DNA of 16,814 nt from Nitrospira sp. UBA5698 (lineage in GTDB: Bacteria; Nitrospirota; Nitrospiria; Nitrospirales; Nitrospiraceae), in the NCBI GenBank assembly GCA_002420115.1, contig DIHK01000045.1:55345-72158 (forward strand), given 5' to 3'. The position numbers and the translations under genes were made by a program. Position 1 is the first letter of the stretch, and the number at the start of each line of letters is the position of its first letter. This document shows positions 15,047 through 16,814 of the stretch, one piece after another. A model generated the notes under the pieces. That model saw only the letters and a list, made by a program, of their open reading frames with translations, was not told the DNA's origin and did not search any database.

Positions 15047-16009
15047 CTATCGGGGAACACCGGCCATCGACTTCTTCGAGGACTCGATTTGAACCAGCTC
15101 CTTCGGCAGAAGGAACTCGACATCCTCCTCAATCACCGTCAACTCTTCCACTTCAAACGGCTCTGCCGCTCTCAAGAATGCGACCACTTCCGTGACCAAA
15201 ATTTCCGGCGCTGACGCACCGGCAGCAATGCCGACGGCCTTTGCTCCTTCGAGCCAGACAGGATCGATATCGGCAGCCGAGTCGATAAGGTAGGAGGGAA
15301 TGCCGCACTGCTCTCCCAATTCTCGTAACCGGTTCGAATTGGAGCTGTTCGGAGACCCGATGACGAGAATGACATCCACGAGACGTGACAACTCTTTGAC
15401 CGCATTTTGTCGGTTCTGCGTGGCGTAGCAGATATCTTCTTGATGGGGCCCTTTGATATTAGGAAACCGCTGATGCAGCGCCCCCACAATGTCTCGACAT
15501 TCATCGACGCTCAACGTGGTCTGCGTGACATACGAGAGGTTGACCGTATTGTCCACCTTCAGCTTTTCCACGTCTTCGACCGACGAGACCAAGTGAAACT
15601 TGTCGGGAACCTGCCCCAACGTCCCGATCACCTCCGGGTGACCGGCGTGCCCGATGAGAATCAGTTCATAGCCCTGGGTATAGTCACGGTTCACTTCGTT
15701 ATGAACCTTGATCACGAGCGGACATGTCGCATCAATGACATGCAAACGCCGCTGATTGGCCTCTTCCCAGACCGATTTCGCCACACCATGGGCGCTGAAA
15801 ATCACGACGGACCCCTCAGGAACTTCGTTCAACTCTTCCACGAAAACGGCGCCCTTCCGGCGAAGGGTATTCACGACATGACGGCTGTGCACGATCTCAT
15901 GCCGAACATAAATGGGCGCGCCGTATTTCTTAAGCGACAGATCCACGATATCGATCGCCCGATCGACACCGGCGCAAAACCCACGGGGATTGGCAAGATA
16001 TATCTTCAT
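15047..16009 (-). CDS. ispH: 4-hydroxy-3-methylbut-2-enyl diphosphate reductase (IspH/LytB), 320 residues
   Basis: IspH is the Fe-S enzyme that performs the last MEP step, reducing HMBPP to IPP and DMAPP. All three cluster cysteines are present: C12 (GFCAGV), C96 (DATCPLV) and C194 (EDICYATQNRQ). Substrate-site residues are also in place: H41 (HEIVHSRHV), H74 (FSAHGV), H124 and E126 (HAGHPEV), the Thr pair in VTQTTLS (161-167), and GSPNSSNSNRL (218-228). Length fits the bacterial enzyme (E. coli 316). The ATG at 16009 begins the canonical MKIYLANPRGFCAGV, with AAGGAG about 11 bases upstream. The C-terminus has an extra ~30 charged residues after the core (ELTVIEEDVEFLLPKELVQI and onward). It is apparently transcribed alone, ahead of smc on the same strand with a 261-base gap. 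Confidence 0.97.
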   Translation of the reverse strand: MKIYLANPRGFCAGVDRAIDIVDLSLKKYGAPIYVRHEIVHSRHVVNTLRRKGAVFVEELNEVPEGSVVIFSAHGVAKSVWEEANQRRLHVIDATCPLVIKVHNEVNRDYTQGYELILIGHAGHPEVIGTLGQVPDKFHLVSSVEDVEKLKVDNTVNLSYVTQTTLSVDECRDIVGALHQRFPNIKGPHQEDICYATQNRQNAVKELSRLVDVILVIGSPNSSNSNRLRELGEQCGIPSYLIDSAADIDPVWLEGAKAVGIAAGASAPEILVTEVVAFLRAAEPFEVEELTVIEEDVEFLLPKELVQIESSKKSMAGVPR

Positions 16010-16075
16010 GGTCGTCGTAGCTCCTTAGCTTAGGCTCTACAAGACAGTCTTTCAGACAGACACGATGGATTGCTC

Positions 16076-16105
16076 ACGATACGTCAGATTCATAGGGTCC
16101 GTCAA
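16076..16105 (-). promoter_or_regulatory. Candidate promoter for ispH
   Basis: Minus strand TTGACG (16100-16105, 5 of 6) and TATCGT (16076-16081, 4 of 6) with an 18-base spacer in the divergent intergenic region. The start would be near 16069, giving a ~60-base leader to the ispH ATG. Good placement and a fair match. Confidence 0.5.
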
Positions 16106-16156
16106 CAGAATTGCCGGACAACATGGTATGCGAATTCCAGCTGCATATTCGTCCGC

Positions 16157-16185
16157 TTGACTCGTGTCCTCCTCCTTCGTAGGCT
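16157..16185 (+). promoter_or_regulatory. Candidate promoter for the 127-residue plus-strand gene
   Basis: TTGACT (16157-16162, 5 of 6) and TAGGCT (16180-16185, 3 of 6) with the ideal 17-base spacer, facing the plus-strand gene at 16270. The weak -10 overlaps the first arm of the CTCAG/CTGAG inverted repeat. Confidence 0.4.
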
Positions 16186-16231
16186 CAGCACTGAGTAAGA
16201 TGTCTTCTTATATCTGAGATCCAACTCTCAG
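16184..16231. repeat. CTCAG/CTGAG inverted-repeat cluster in the leader of the plus-strand gene
   Basis: Four copies of one 5-mer in alternating orientation: CTCAG (16184-16188), CTGAG (16191-16195), CTGAG (16214-16218) and CTCAG (16227-16231). The first two form a tight palindrome. The last two extend to a perfect 6-base stem, CTGAGA-TCCAAC-TCTCAG (16214-16231). The arms could also pair across the whole element. This suits either a dimer-binding operator or alternative leader hairpins; both are inference. Confidence 0.45.
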
Positions 16232-16269
16232 TCTCTTCAGTTCTCGAATGGTCATAGGAGGTCCCCCAC

Positions 16270-16653
16270 ATGGCTCAAAGACCTTTTCAAACGGGTGCTG
16301 TCGTCAATCTGGCTGCCGGAGAAAGCGCGAAGGATGTTGTGGTGTGTACCATCCTTGCCAAAAAACGATTCGAGATCAAATTCCTCGGTATCAATGGCTT
16401 TGGACACCCGAACCAGCCCCTCTTCTACGCCATGCATGTGACGACGAAATCCGTCCTTGGCATCTATCCCATTGCGCTGACCGGCAGTTCCGAAATAGCT
16501 GAGCCTGAATTTCCGATGAGGTATTTTGGGAGCCAGGAGGCCATCCTCTACGCGGACCCAAAGTCTGACCTGATCTTTTCAGTCGCGCGTAAGGACACCA
16601 CAGGAAACGTACGGGTGTTCATCAATCTCTGCGGCATGCTCGTGGATATTTGA
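16270..16653 (+). CDS. Hypothetical protein, 127 residues
   Basis: I do not recognise this family. The ATG at 16270 is strongly supported by AGGAGGT (16256-16262) 7 bases upstream, so the gene is real and likely well translated. There is no signal peptide or membrane helix. The chain alternates short hydrophobic strands with turns (KDVVVCTILA, RFEIKFLGI, SVLGIYPIAL, SDLIFSVARKD, VRVFINLCGMLVDI), suggesting a small, soluble, mostly beta protein. Two cysteines (VVVCTIL, INLCGML) are not arranged as a metal site. It is transcribed divergently from ispH, carries an inverted-repeat-rich leader, and lies 66 bases before an O-methyltransferase-like gene with which it may be co-transcribed. Confidence 0.8.
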   Translation: MAQRPFQTGAVVNLAAGESAKDVVVCTILAKKRFEIKFLGINGFGHPNQPLFYAMHVTTKSVLGIYPIALTGSSEIAEPEFPMRYFGSQEAILYADPKSDLIFSVARKDTTGNVRVFINLCGMLVDI

Positions 16654-16719
16654 GATTGAATCGTCAGCGAACAGAATGATCACCGGTGGTTCTCCGCCGC
16701 ACTGAAAAGGTTTCTTCAT

Positions 16720-16814
16720 ATGAGTCATCCCACAAATCCATCGTCCATTCTGCAAACCGCCTTCGGTTTTTGGGAGTCCAAAGTCTTGCTCACCGCCGTC
16801 GACTTCGGCTTGTT
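16720..16814 (+). CDS. Start of a SAM-dependent O-methyltransferase-like protein (first 31 residues; cut by window edge)
   Basis: From the ATG at 16720 the frame is open to the window end and contains ILQTAFGFWESKVLLTAVDF. This closely resembles the N-terminal winged-helix/dimerisation segment of the hydroxyneurosporene/plant-type O-methyltransferase family (pattern FGFWASKxLLxAVELGLF). AAAAGG lies 9 bases upstream. The catalytic SAM-binding domain is beyond the window, so substrate and activity cannot be judged. It is on the same strand as, and 66 bases after, the 127-residue gene. The family call rests on pattern memory over about 20 residues. Confidence 0.6.
   Translation, partial: MSHPTNPSSILQTAFGFWESKVLLTAVDFGL

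Noticed and set aside
1..16814. CRISPR arrays, tRNA/rRNA genes, insertion sequences, phage genes
   Set aside because: I looked for regular repeat-spacer arrays, tRNA-like cloverleaf ends, transposase motifs and terminal repeats and saw none.

Overview
The window is bacterial chromosomal DNA, moderately GC-rich and densely coding. It carries isoprenoid (MEP pathway) genes, hopanoid genes, an Mla-type lipid-transport set with an outer-membrane beta-barrel, and SMC. This implies a diderm, hopanoid-making bacterium. The gene content and the style of the proteins and intergenic DNA make me think of Nitrospira or a relative (Nitrospirota). That is an inference from memory, not a database result.

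Layout. Positions 1-11104 are read on the minus strand, from right to left in transcription order. After a gene-poor stretch (9989-10429) with a very good sigma70-type promoter at 10092-10120 come shc (squalene-hopene cyclase), hpnG (hopanoid nucleoside phosphorylase), mlaE, mlaF, mlaD, mlaC and a POTRA-less Omp85-type barrel. The first junctions overlap by 4 bases or lie a few bases apart, so this looks like one operon. A ~400-base gap follows, then dxs and ispG (cut by the left window edge). Upstream of the shc promoter lie an 85-residue protein with a C-terminal membrane segment and a small ORF that appears broken by one extra G. Further right, still on the minus strand, are smc (1226 residues) and ispH. 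A divergent intergenic region (16010-16269) separates ispH from two plus-strand genes: an unrecognised 127-residue protein and the start of an O-methyltransferase-like gene cut by the right edge.

How the genes fit together. dxs, ispG and ispH are the first, penultimate and last dedicated steps of the MEP pathway to IPP/DMAPP, the precursors of squalene. shc cyclises squalene to hopene, and hpnG trims adenosylhopane toward ribosylhopane or its phosphate. The MlaEFDC set is an inner-membrane lipid ABC transporter plus a periplasmic carrier, and MlaC-family proteins are known in other hopanoid loci as HpnM. The barrel at the operon's end could be the outer-membrane partner. The most interesting reading is a synthesis-plus-transport operon that makes a hopanoid and delivers it to the outer membrane. 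The gene order is seen; the function is inferred.

Most of the window is ordinary conserved housekeeping. The less explained parts are the four-unit heptamer repeat carrying the ispG ribosome-binding region, the Asn replacing a conserved His in Dxs, the hairpin clusters at 10254-10311 and 14871-14926, the CTGAG/CTCAG inverted repeats in the 5' leader of the 127-residue gene, and the small ORFs between smc and shc.
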